DNA from: Stutzerimonas chloritidismutans AW-1
GTDB taxonomy: Bacteria > Pseudomonadota > Gammaproteobacteria > Pseudomonadales > Pseudomonadaceae
Direction: 5' to 3'
Length of the DNA stretch: 38,916 bases
NCBI RefSeq assembly: GCF_000495915.1
Contig: NZ_AOFQ01000047.1
Location: 1-38,916, forward strand
Both the position numbers and the translations under genes were made by a program. A model generated the notes under the pieces. The model saw only the letters and a list, made by a program, of their open reading frames with translations. It had not been told where the DNA came from and did no database searches. Positions 31,966 to 38,916 of this stretch are shown here, piece by piece; positions within the stretch are counted from its first letter, which is position 1, and each line of letters opens with the position of its first letter.

Positions 31966-33918
31966 ATGCAACACTGTCCATGCCAGCGGTCTTTACTTGG
32001 CTCCTTATCGTTCGCTGCGCTGTTGAGCGCTTTGCCCTGCCAGGCTCAATCCAGCGATCCCCTTGAGCTCGGCGGTGTCGAAGTGACGGCGCGCCATGTT
32101 CAAGAGGACAGCGTTGAGGCCGAACAACTTCAGCATTTTCAGGCGGCTGATCTTCAGGATGTGTTCGAGTCCAGCCCCGAGGTCTCGGTTGGCGGCGGCC
32201 CCGGAGTCGCGCAGAAGCTCTATTTGCGTGGCTTCGAGGACACGCTGCTCAATATCACGATCGATGGTGCCAGCCAGCCGGGTCAGACGTTCCACCATAC
32301 CGGTCGCATTGGTATCGAACCGGAACTGCTAAAGCGTGCTGAGGTGCAGGCGGGAACGGGTGACGCGACTTCCGGGCCAGGGGCGCTGGGCGGTTCGATT
32401 CGATTCGTCACCAAGGACCCCGATGACCTGTTACGGGAGGGCGAACAGGTAGGCGCGCTTATCAAGGGTGGCTATTTCAGCGGTGCTGAAGGTTACAAAA
32501 CCAGTTCGGGTCTTTATGGCCGCTTCAACGAAAACTGGTCTGCATTGGCCGTGGCGACCTATCAAGACCAGAACGATTACGAAGATGGAAACGGGCGCGA
32601 TGTGCTGGGCACGGGCGCGCGTCAACAGCTAGGTTTCGCCAAGCTGGTTGGCCGGTTGAACGATGAGCAGACGCTGCGGTTGTCCTACGAGAAGCGCACC
32701 GATGAAGGCGAACGCACCCAGCGACCTCAATGGATCCCGAGCAGCTTCAATCCGCTCTTTCCTTTGGAAACAGAGCGTGAAACCTGGACGTTGAAGTACG
32801 GCTGGAACCCGCTAAGCGAACTGGTCGATCTTGAGGTGACTACCTATCACACGTCCACAGAACTGCAGCAGGATGGCCGCTGGGGACTGTATATCGGCGA
32901 TACCGCTAGCGCAGGGTTGGATGTGCGCAATACCAGCGAATTCGGAGCTCATCGTCTGACGTATGGGATTGACTACCGAGACGACAAAACCAGTCTAGGC
33001 CCTGCCGGCGATCGCGATCTGGATCAGGAGGAGGGCAGTGTGCTCGGTTTCTACGTCCAGGATAGTTATCGGCTGACCGAGAGGCTGCTGTTGGGCATGG
33101 GTGTTCGTTACGATCGATACCGCCTTGATGATCGCGACGGGCAGGACTTCGCCGACGCAGGCTTCAGCCCAAATCTGAGCCTTCGCTACCAGGTAACTCC
33201 GCAACTCGCGCTCCTCGCAGGTCACTCCCAAGCGCTTCGCGGCGTGCAAGTCCGCGATGCGTTCAAGCTTGACGCGGCTGCCAATGAGGCGGATCTCGAT
33301 GCCGAAAAAGCGCGCACCAACGAGCTGGGATTCGAATTCCGAGAGGGCGGTTTGGAGCTGTCCGGCAAGATCTACGATACGCGGATCCGCGATGCGATCT
33401 ACGATCCCAGCGGCCGGCCCAATCTCTATGTGAACGGCGGGATGCTGAAAAGCCGCGGCGTTCTGCTACAAAGCGCTTATCACTGGCAGCAGCTGAGCGT
33501 TGGGCTGAGCTTCCACCATAACGATATCGAGCTGGACGGCGATGACCTGAACGTTTACGAACACAACGGTCTCGGTACCACACTAGGCGATACGTGGATT
33601 GGCTTCGCTGATTACCGGGTTGGTGACAGGTTGAATTTGGGCTGGCAGGGCCGTTTCGTTCAGGCGGTGGATTCACTGCACACCGGTGTCGGCACTCTGA
33701 ACAAACCTGGGTATGGGGTGCACGACCTTTATGCCCAATGGGCGGCTTTGCCCGATGAACGTCTTGTCCTGAACCTGACGTTGAAGAACGTCTTTGACAA
33801 GCAGTATCTGGATCACGCCAGTAACGAAGATTTCGAGCGTATCCCAGACTACGAAGGTGTGCGTGGCAGTTACGAGTCTGGCCGCGAGCTGCGCCTCGGT
33901 GTGGCTCTGCGGATCTGA
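31966..33918 (+). CDS. TonB-dependent outer-membrane receptor (siderophore type)
   Basis: 650 residues. A signal peptide (LLGSLSFAALLSALPCQAQ) is followed by the plug domain (LQDVFESSPEVSVGGGPGVAQKLYLRGFEDTLLNITIDGASQPG ... PGALGGSIRFVTKD) and a 22-strand barrel of alternating aromatic segments ending in the TonB-receptor C-terminal pattern (LNLTLKNVFDKQYLDHAS ... GRELRLGVALRI). It resembles FrpB/FetA-like or other ferric-siderophore receptors; the ligand cannot be read. GAGG is upstream. It was originally part of the regulator-kinase-receptor locus, so its induction is probably disturbed by the transposon. Confidence 0.88.
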   Translation: MQHCPCQRSLLGSLSFAALLSALPCQAQSSDPLELGGVEVTARHVQEDSVEAEQLQHFQAADLQDVFESSPEVSVGGGPGVAQKLYLRGFEDTLLNITIDGASQPGQTFHHTGRIGIEPELLKRAEVQAGTGDATSGPGALGGSIRFVTKDPDDLLREGEQVGALIKGGYFSGAEGYKTSSGLYGRFNENWSALAVATYQDQNDYEDGNGRDVLGTGARQQLGFAKLVGRLNDEQTLRLSYEKRTDEGERTQRPQWIPSSFNPLFPLETERETWTLKYGWNPLSELVDLEVTTYHTSTELQQDGRWGLYIGDTASAGLDVRNTSEFGAHRLTYGIDYRDDKTSLGPAGDRDLDQEEGSVLGFYVQDSYRLTERLLLGMGVRYDRYRLDDRDGQDFADAGFSPNLSLRYQVTPQLALLAGHSQALRGVQVRDAFKLDAAANEADLDAEKARTNELGFEFREGGLELSGKIYDTRIRDAIYDPSGRPNLYVNGGMLKSRGVLLQSAYHWQQLSVGLSFHHNDIELDGDDLNVYEHNGLGTTLGDTWIGFADYRVGDRLNLGWQGRFVQAVDSLHTGVGTLNKPGYGVHDLYAQWAALPDERLVLNLTLKNVFDKQYLDHASNEDFERIPDYEGVRGSYESGRELRLGVALRI

Positions 33919-33962
33919 TGATCTCTGATCAGGGCGGGCCTGAGGTCGCTCACCTGACTGCA

Positions 33963-33988
33963 TGACCCGAAGAGCGTTTTTCGGGTCA
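33963..33988. terminator. Hairpin between the TonB receptor gene and ohr
   Basis: TGACCCGAA pairs with TTCGGGTCA around AGAGCGTT; convergent position. The T-run lies within the loop, so termination strength is unclear. Confidence 0.5.
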
Positions 33989-34015
33989 CCAGACGTATCA
34001 GTGCATTCAGGGCTG

Positions 34016-34441
34016 TCAGCTCAGAACCAGGCGGACGTCGATGTTCCCGCGAGTTGCATTGGAGTACGGGCAAACCTGATGTGCAGCGTCGATCAGGCTT
34101 TGGGCCAGCTCCCGGTCAAGGCCTGGCAGGCTGATCTGCAGCTCGACCTCGAGGCCGAACCCGCCAGGGATCTGGCCGATACCGACGTTGGCGGTAACCG
34201 CGGTGTCGGCCGGCAACGTTTGCTTCTGCTGGCCAGCGACGAACTTCAGGGCGCCAATGAAGCACGCCGAATACCCGGCCGCAAACAGCTGTTCCGGGTT
34301 CGTTGCGTCGCCTCCCTGACCGCCCAGCTCGCGAGGAGTGCTCAACTTGACGTCAAGGTTGCCGTCCGACGAAACGGCTCGCCCATCGCGCCCTCCGGTG
34401 GCCGCAACGGTTGCTATGTAGAGAGGCTGAATGGGTTGCAT
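34016..34441 (-). CDS. ohr: Organic hydroperoxide resistance protein Ohr
   Basis: Thiol peroxidase of the OsmC/Ohr family, 141 residues. Both catalytic cysteines are present: [17 protein letters not shown] and [17 protein letters not shown]. The N-terminus [29 protein letters not shown] is typical. It reduces organic peroxides in the cytosol. It lies downstream of the OhrR regulator in the same direction. Confidence 0.94.
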   Translation of the reverse strand: MQPIQPLYIATVAATGGRDGRAVSSDGNLDVKLSTPRELGGQGGDATNPEQLFAAGYSACFIGALKFVAGQQKQTLPADTAVTANVGIGQIPGGFGLEVELQISLPGLDRELAQSLIDAAHQVCPYSNATRGNIDVRLVLS

Positions 34442-34464
34442 GATTTTCTCCTTAGCGTAATGGA

Positions 34465-34530
34465 ATTTATTTTGCGCGCTAACTAAATGCCGTGAGGAAG
34501 GTAGTCAGGATTTACTTTGCGCGCAAGGTT
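34465..34530. promoter_or_regulatory. Twin TTGCGCGC elements before ohr (probable OhrR sites)
   Basis: ATTTTGCGCGCTAA at 34468-34481 and ACTTTGCGCGCAAGG at 34514-34528 share TTTGCGCGC. A third copy in reverse (GGCGCGCAAAT) lies at 35092-35102 before ohrR. Shared elements before both genes fit OhrR control of itself and of ohr. Confidence 0.5.
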
Positions 34531-34593
34531 TTTCGCCCTTCGGCCATTCCGCCGCTGGCACAGCAGCGAGCATCGTCGGGCCGCTAGGAGGGA

Positions 34594-35043
34594 TTAGGCG
34601 AGTTTTTGCAGTGCGGTGCGCAGGGCGATGATTTGCGTCTTTAGCGCTGCCACCGTTTCCGCGGTCTGCCCGCTGGCGCTGAGGATACTGGCCGGAAAGC
34701 ATTCGGCTTCAGCCTGTAATGCTCGACCCTGCTCGGTCAGGCGCAGTTCCACTACCCGTTCGTCATCGCTGCGGCGAGTGCGAGTGATGAAGCCTTCAGC
34801 CTCAAGCCGTTTCAGTAGCGGTGTGAGCGAGCCCGGATCGGTCAGCAGGCGCGCGCTGATGTCACCTACGGTGATGCCATCGCCTTCCCATAACACCAAC
34901 ATCGCCAGGTACTGCGGATAGGTTAGGCCGATCCGTCGAAGCATCGGCTTGTAGACCTTGGTCATCAGCAACGAGGTCGAATGCAAAGCGAAGCAGAGTT
35001 GGTTGTCCAGCTGCAGGGCCGGACAGGAGCGGGGCTTGGTCAT
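34594..35043 (-). CDS. ohrR: MarR-family organic-peroxide sensor OhrR
   Basis: About 149 residues from ATG 35043 (MTKPRSCPALQLDNQLCFALHS). The reactive Cys in DNQLCFALHSTS and the partner region YKPMLRRIGLTYPQYLAMLVLWE are classic OhrR. The winged helix follows (ITVGDISARLLTDPGSLTPLLKRLEAEGFITRTRRSDDERVVELRLTEQG). Longer starts at 35070 (ATG) or 35115 (GTG) exist but lie over the putative operator. Oxidation of the Cys releases DNA and derepresses ohr. Confidence 0.92.
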   Translation of the reverse strand: MTKPRSCPALQLDNQLCFALHSTSLLMTKVYKPMLRRIGLTYPQYLAMLVLWEGDGITVGDISARLLTDPGSLTPLLKRLEAEGFITRTRRSDDERVVELRLTEQGRALQAEAECFPASILSASGQTAETVAALKTQIIALRTALQKLA

Positions 35044-35459
35044 GATCGGAATGGTCGGGAAAGGTGGCATAACGTTATCGCCCAAACCTCTGGCGCGCAA
35101 ATGTAGCGAAATCACGTCTGTTAGCCGAATAGCAGAGCTGTAGGAGCGCCTCTTTCAAAACGAGCTCATTTCGCCTTAAAGAGAGAGAAGCGGGAGCTTA
35201 TAAATAGCGGCTCATTTTCAATGAAATTAGATTGGCGGTTACGTGCGTATTGTTCTTGTCGCGTAGTTGAACACCTACAGAAAAGTTTTTGATATCTCAG
35301 CGGGCGTTCGGTTGGATATGAACTAGCGCTATCCCATTAAAAATGGCTGACGATTGTAGCCCGGTATCTATCCGTCTGCTCTCTTTATCGACGGTAGAGG
35401 ACGACCTCTGACCGCCTGTCGGCAGCCTCGTCGCCAAGACTCAAGCACATTCCAATACT

Positions 35460-35471
35460 GGTATTAATTCC
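35460..35471. promoter_or_regulatory. Upstream member of a pair of GGnATTAATnCC palindromes
   Basis: GGTATTAATTCC. A near copy, GGGATTAATACC, lies at 35536-35547; flanking CTGG/CCAG bases also match in reverse. The downstream copy overlaps the expected -10 region of the FNR/DNR-type promoter, so a second regulator is likely. The regulator is not identified. Confidence 0.4.
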
Positions 35472-35507
35472 GCGCCGTATACGCCGGCTGCCATGCCTGC
35501 GCCAAGC

Positions 35508-35521
35508 TTGACTCGAATCAA
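35508..35521. promoter_or_regulatory. FNR/DNR-type box upstream of nirK
   Basis: TTGAC-TCGA-ATCAA matches TTGAT-N4-ATCAA at 9 of 10 positions. With class II spacing (-41.5), transcription would start near 35556, about 125 bases before nirK. Denitrification genes of pseudomonads are usually switched on by such regulators under low oxygen and NO. Upstream, 35116-35450 shows only AT-rich DNA and short dyads. Confidence 0.7.
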
Positions 35522-35680
35522 TTCTTTCCCTATCTGGGATTAATACCAGATCAATTATTCTGCGCTTTTAATAAGCTTCTTTTGAATTGATAGGGTGCGC
35601 CGCAACTTTTTACTCCGACGGATAGTTTTCTCGTGACTAAACTGATGATCGAGATCAACTCGGTGTTAAGAGGGCCAGGC

Positions 35681-37060
35681 ATGCGCCATTGTTCTAGAGT
35701 TCTGCTGCTCGTGTTGCTGGTTTTACCAAGTGTCCTTTGGGCGCAAGCGAAATCCAGTAGCGATGTAAGTTACCGCCCAGATGTCACGATTACACTTAGG
35801 ACCGACATCGCAGATGGAAAACTCGTCTATGTCAGTGAGTCCGGCCCGACGCGTGGCGAAGTGAATCCCGAATTGCGGGTGCCCGAAGGTGCGGTGGTTC
35901 AGATCAATCTGATCAATGGCGACGGCGCAGTGCATGATATCGCCATACCTGAATTCGACGCTGCGTCCAGCGAAATTTCCGGCAAAGGCGCAGCGACCGG
36001 AATCGTGTTTCGTGCGACAAAAAGCGGGACGTTCGAGTACTACTGCACACTGCCTGGCCACAAGGCTGCGGGAATGGTCGGCAAGCTGATTGTGGGCGAT
36101 GGACCGGCGGCGGTCGTCGAACAAGGCAAGGATTTGTCCAAGGATCCAACCCAGGTAGGCGAGCCGGTTGGTGACCGTGAACCGAAGAGCATCACCCTTG
36201 ACCTTCGCACGACCGAGGAGGAAGGCCGCCTCGCCGACGGGAGTACCTACAAATTCTGGACGTTCGACGGCACGGTGCCCGGCCCCATGGTGCGGATACG
36301 CGAGGGCGATACCGTCACCCTTAATCTCAGTAACGAGCCTGACAGCGCCCATATCCATTCCATTGATCTGCACGCCGTGACCGGCCCGGGTGGTGGTGCG
36401 GCGGTTACTCAGGTGGCGCCGGGGCAAACACGCTCCTTCACCTTCAAGGCATTGCAGCCGGGGCTATACGTCTATCACTGCGCTACGCCGATGGTTGCTC
36501 AGCACATCAGTAACGGCATGTACGGACTGATTCTGGTCGAGCCGGAGGGCGGACTGCCGAAGGTCGATCACGAGTTCTATGTAATGCAGGGTGAGCTGTA
36601 CACCGCCAGCCCCAGGGGGGCACGCGGCCTGCACGAGTTCTCGCTGGACATGCTGCTGGGTGAAACGCCGCAGCACATGATGTTCAACGGCGCGACCGAT
36701 GCGCTGACCAAGACTCACAAGATGGAAGTCAACGCAGGCGACAGCGTGCGCATCTTCTTCGGAGTCGGTGGCCCCAACCTGATCTCCAGCTTTCACGTCA
36801 TCGGTGAAATCTTCGACAAGGTCTTCGACCAGGCTTCGCTGACCAGCCCGCCGCTGACGGATGTGCAGACGACCCTCGTACCTGCCGGCGGAGCGACCAT
36901 GGTCGAGTTCGTCGCGGATTACCCGGGCAGATACATCCTCGTTGATCACGCCCTGTCGCGCGCCGAGAAAGGCCTGAGCGGTGTGCTGACGGTGAAGGGC
37001 GACGCGGATTCCTCGATCTTCTCCAGCCCCGAACCGATCGATCCGCACTCCGGGCACTGA
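35681..37060 (+). CDS. nirK: Copper nitrite reductase with N-terminal cupredoxin domain
   Basis: Periplasmic enzyme reducing nitrite to NO. Start ATG 35681 (GAGGG upstream) gives a signal peptide (MRHCSRVLLLVLLVLPSVLW, then AQA). 459 residues: first an extra cupredoxin of about 110 residues with type 1 Cu ligands H85, C122, H127, M132 (AVHDIAIPEF; YYCTLPGHKAAGMVG), then a two-cupredoxin NirK. There type 1 Cu is bound by H226, C267, H275 and M280 (YHCATPMVAQHISNGMYG) and type 2 Cu by H231, H266 and H372 (SSFHVIGEIFD), with catalytic Asp D229. A class II NirK by its FHVIGE motif. N-terminal cupredoxin NirKs are known from Hyphomicrobium denitrificans and Pseudoalteromonas haloplanktis; the extra domain is thought to pass electrons. 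Norm length without it is about 370. Confidence 0.94.
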   Translation: MRHCSRVLLLVLLVLPSVLWAQAKSSSDVSYRPDVTITLRTDIADGKLVYVSESGPTRGEVNPELRVPEGAVVQINLINGDGAVHDIAIPEFDAASSEISGKGAATGIVFRATKSGTFEYYCTLPGHKAAGMVGKLIVGDGPAAVVEQGKDLSKDPTQVGEPVGDREPKSITLDLRTTEEEGRLADGSTYKFWTFDGTVPGPMVRIREGDTVTLNLSNEPDSAHIHSIDLHAVTGPGGGAAVTQVAPGQTRSFTFKALQPGLYVYHCATPMVAQHISNGMYGLILVEPEGGLPKVDHEFYVMQGELYTASPRGARGLHEFSLDMLLGETPQHMMFNGATDALTKTHKMEVNAGDSVRIFFGVGGPNLISSFHVIGEIFDKVFDQASLTSPPLTDVQTTLVPAGGATMVEFVADYPGRYILVDHALSRAEKGLSGVLTVKGDADSSIFSSPEPIDPHSGH

Positions 37061-37104
37061 GCGCGGTTTGCTTATACGGCAGCTAACGCTGCGAAGGAGA
37101 AAGC

Positions 37105-37230
37105 ATGCAGGCTCGAAAGCTCTACGGCCCGTTGAAGATCCTGAGTGTGGTCGTGCTGGCGCTGATGTTCGGCGCGATGCTCTATGCATTCACGATGACG
37201 CTCATTCACTGGACAGGCATCAATGTCTGA
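37105..37230 (+). CDS. 41-residue single-span membrane peptide between nirK and norC
   Basis: MQARKLYGPLKILSVVVLAL followed by MFGAMLYAFTMTLIHWTGINV. One hydrophobic helix (about residues 11-36) with a basic N-terminus. AAGGAG lies 7 bases before the ATG, a strong site. Its stop is 9 bases before norC, so it is surely co-transcribed with it. No family is recognised; a small accessory subunit of the NO reductase or an assembly aid is possible by analogy with small oxidase subunits. Confidence 0.7.
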   Translation: MQARKLYGPLKILSVVVLALMFGAMLYAFTMTLIHWTGINV

Positions 37231-37239
37231 GGGCACGCC

Positions 37240-38091
37240 ATGAACAACCGTCAAGCGAGGCTCTTCGCGATTGCTGCAACCGGTGTGGCGACGCTCGTGT
37301 TCATCGGGCTGACGGTGGATAGCCACCGGCAGTTCCCCAAGCTGACCAATGCCGACAGCATCACGGCGGAGGTCAAGCACGGGATGGATGTCTGGCACAA
37401 ATACAACTGCATCAACTGCCACACGCTGTTCGGCGAGGGCGCGTACTACGCGCCCGATCTGACGAAGATCACCCAGCATCGCGGCGAGCCGTATCTGAAG
37501 GCTTATATGCGCGATCCCTCGAAGTTCTACGACGAGAAGATCCATCGGCGTCTGATGCCGAAACAGGACCTGGCCGAAGACGAAATCAGTGACCTGATCG
37601 CCTTTCTCGACTGGGTCAGCAAGGTGGACAACCAGGGCTGGCCGCCGCGACCGATCCTGGTGACCGGCAGTTTCGTGCCGGGTGCAGACACACTGAAGAC
37701 TGGCGGCGAGCAGCGCAGTGATTTACCGCCTGGTGCCCGGCCGGTGGATGCCGGGGATGACGAGCGCGCGCTGGGTGAGCAGGTTTTCCGAGGCGCAGTG
37801 CCTGCCTGCAATGCCTGCCACTCCACCGCACCCGGCGCTGATATGGCTGGCCCCACGCTCGCCGGTATTGCAACTCGGGCGGCGGCTATCGTCGCGGCGC
37901 CCGACTACCAAGGGCAGGCGCAGGATGCGCGCGGCTATATCCGCGAGTCGATCGTGTCACCCAGCGCGCACATCGTTCCCGGCGCGATGTATTCGGCAGA
38001 CGGCACCTCGTTCATGCCGACCGGTTACGACGGCAGCCTGACGGATGAGCAGATCGATCAGCTGACGGCCTATCTCGAAACGCTCAAGTGA
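37240..38091 (+). CDS. norC: Nitric oxide reductase cytochrome c subunit, di-haem fused form
   Basis: 283 residues, about twice the usual NorC (~146). Residues 1-145 are normal NorC: a membrane anchor (ARLFAIAATGVATLVFIGL), haem motif C57-I-N-C-H61 (YNCINCHTLFGEGAYYAPDL), and Met ligand M106 (RRLMPKQDL). After a linker (about 150-175) comes a second cytochrome c domain with C190-N-A-C-H194 (PACNACHS) and likely Met ligand M259 (TSFMPTGYDG). The periplasmic part thus holds two haems c and may receive electrons by a longer chain. It is followed by norB after 45 bases. Confidence 0.93.
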   Translation: MNNRQARLFAIAATGVATLVFIGLTVDSHRQFPKLTNADSITAEVKHGMDVWHKYNCINCHTLFGEGAYYAPDLTKITQHRGEPYLKAYMRDPSKFYDEKIHRRLMPKQDLAEDEISDLIAFLDWVSKVDNQGWPPRPILVTGSFVPGADTLKTGGEQRSDLPPGARPVDAGDDERALGEQVFRGAVPACNACHSTAPGADMAGPTLAGIATRAAAIVAAPDYQGQAQDARGYIRESIVSPSAHIVPGAMYSADGTSFMPTGYDGSLTDEQIDQLTAYLETLK

Positions 38092-38136
38092 CACGACGGC
38101 CAAGCCGACCCACGTTCGCCTCAAGGGGAAACTACG

Positions 38137-38916
38137 ATGCGCTATCAGTCCCAATCGGTCGCCTACTGGTACTTCGCGGTCGCGATGGTGTTGTTCGGCC
38201 TGCAGCTGGTGTTCGGCCTGCTCTCGGCAACCAAGTACATCGGGCCGGACCCGCTGTTGTATATCCTGCCTTTCGATGTGACCAAGGTGATTCACACCAA
38301 CCTGCTGATCGTCTGGGTACTGACCGGCTTCATGGGGGCGACCTACTGGATGATTCCGGAAGAGTCGCGCGCCGAGCTGCATAGCACCAAGCTGGCCTAT
38401 GTACAGCTGGTGCTTTGGACGCTGATGGGCGTCACGGCGATCATCGGCTACCTGTTCCGATACGGCACCGGCAACAAACTGCTCGAGCAGCCGTTGCCGC
38501 ACAAGATCGTCATCGTCATCTGCATGCTGATCTTCCTCTACAACATCGGCATGACGATCCGCAAAGCGGGGCGTTTCACCACGACCGAAGCAGTGTTGAT
38601 GATCGGCTTTGTCAGTGCCGCACTCCTGTACTTGCCGGCGTTGCTGCATTACGAGAACTACACGGTTTCCATTTTCTATCGCTGGTGGACGATTCATCTG
38701 TGGGTCGAGGGCGTCTGGATGATGATCATGGGCGGCTTCCTGGCCTACCTGCTGATCCGCTTGTCCGGTGCGGATCGGGAAGTCATGGAGAAATGGCTGT
38801 ACGTGATCGTCGGCCTGGTGTTTCTCGCCGGCATCCTCGGCACGGCGCACCACTATTACTGGGTCGGCGTACCCACTTACTGGCTGCCCATTGGCGGGGT
38901 TTTTAGCGCGCTTGAG
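38137..38916 (+). CDS. norB: Nitric oxide reductase subunit NorB (5' part, runs off the right edge)
   Basis: Haem-copper oxidase-related membrane subunit reducing NO to N2O. Start ATG 38137 with GGGGA upstream (MRYQSQSVAYWYFAVAMVLF). 260 residues are seen, open to the last base. Family motifs include IHTNLLIVWVLTGFMGATYWMIPEE (haem b ligand His), YRWWTIHLWVEGVWMMIMG (His ligand) and GTAHHYYWVGVP (active-site metal ligands). It follows the di-haem NorC. Confidence 0.95.
   Translation, partial: MRYQSQSVAYWYFAVAMVLFGLQLVFGLLSATKYIGPDPLLYILPFDVTKVIHTNLLIVWVLTGFMGATYWMIPEESRAELHSTKLAYVQLVLWTLMGVTAIIGYLFRYGTGNKLLEQPLPHKIVIVICMLIFLYNIGMTIRKAGRFTTTEAVLMIGFVSAALLYLPALLHYENYTVSIFYRWWTIHLWVEGVWMMIMGGFLAYLLIRLSGADREVMEKWLYVIVGLVFLAGILGTAHHYYWVGVPTYWLPIGGVFSALE

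Noticed and set aside
35396..35409. AGAGG-ACGA-CCTCT hairpin upstream of nirK
   Set aside because: Short stem, no T-run; too common to call as a regulatory structure.
1..38916. CRISPR array or rRNA genes
   Set aside because: No regularly spaced direct repeats and no rRNA sequence recognised.

Overview
The window looks like a chromosome segment of a denitrifying Pseudomonas/Stutzerimonas-type gammaproteobacterium. It is GC-rich, has the pseudomonad arrangement cysS / folD / tRNA-Arg-His-Leu, uses OhrR/Ohr and a two-component-regulated TonB receptor, and ends in a nirK-norC-norB denitrification block. The species assignment is an inference from gene content and order. No rRNA, CRISPR array or replication origin was seen.

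Layout. (1) 1-6051 is ordinary chromosome: the 3' part of cysS, convergent folD, three tRNA genes, a large two-segment membrane protein of unknown role, and a GntR/FadR-type regulator followed by a TauE/SafE (TSUP) permease. (2) 6104-6886 and 30561-33918 are the two halves of one iron-type regulatory locus: an OmpR-family response regulator, its sensor kinase (ATGA overlap) and a TonB-dependent receptor. (3) 6887-30560 is a 23.7-kb Tn3-family transposon that split this kinase after codon 8. It has 39-bp perfect terminal inverted repeats and a 5-bp target duplication (AAACT). (4) 33919-38916 holds ohr/ohrR and then the denitrification cluster: a three-domain copper nitrite reductase with an N-terminal cupredoxin, a 41-residue membrane peptide, a double-length di-haem NorC and the start of NorB.

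The transposon is nested. Its left arm carries a frameshifted long-form resolvase gene. Its right arm carries a RHH/PIN toxin-antitoxin pair, an intact 997-residue TnpA and a minimal mer operon (merR, merT, merP and a GDCCVxC gene, without merA). Each arm has its own inward-facing Tn3-type terminus, and these two termini share a 90-bp identical stretch in opposite orientation (7988-8077 and 25314-25403). Between them is foreign DNA whose core, 8608-24315, lies between two inverted 149-bp IS5-family ends. The core is a metal-defence block: a CzcCBA-like RND pump with a DUF3240 protein, its two-component system, a small secreted protein, chrBA, an NreB-like MFS exporter with a His-rich tail, a four-gene secreted/membrane set (lipoprotein, anchor protein, HupE/UreJ-like protein, His-rich protein), an RcnR/CsoR-family repressor, a YqaA protein and a truncated TraX gene.

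Likely joint working (inference). The RcnR-like repressor has matching C6-A-G6-type dyads in front of both the NreB-like exporter and the divergent His-rich/HupE set, so these may form one nickel- or cobalt-responsive regulon. ChrB probably acts on a 35-bp dyad touching its own start codon. MerR acts on a classical mer operator. The nir-nor block has an FNR/DNR-type box 5' of nirK. The candidates for something poorly described are the RcnR-linked lipoprotein/anchor/HupE/His-rich set, the double-ended transposon architecture, and the extended nirK-norC pair.
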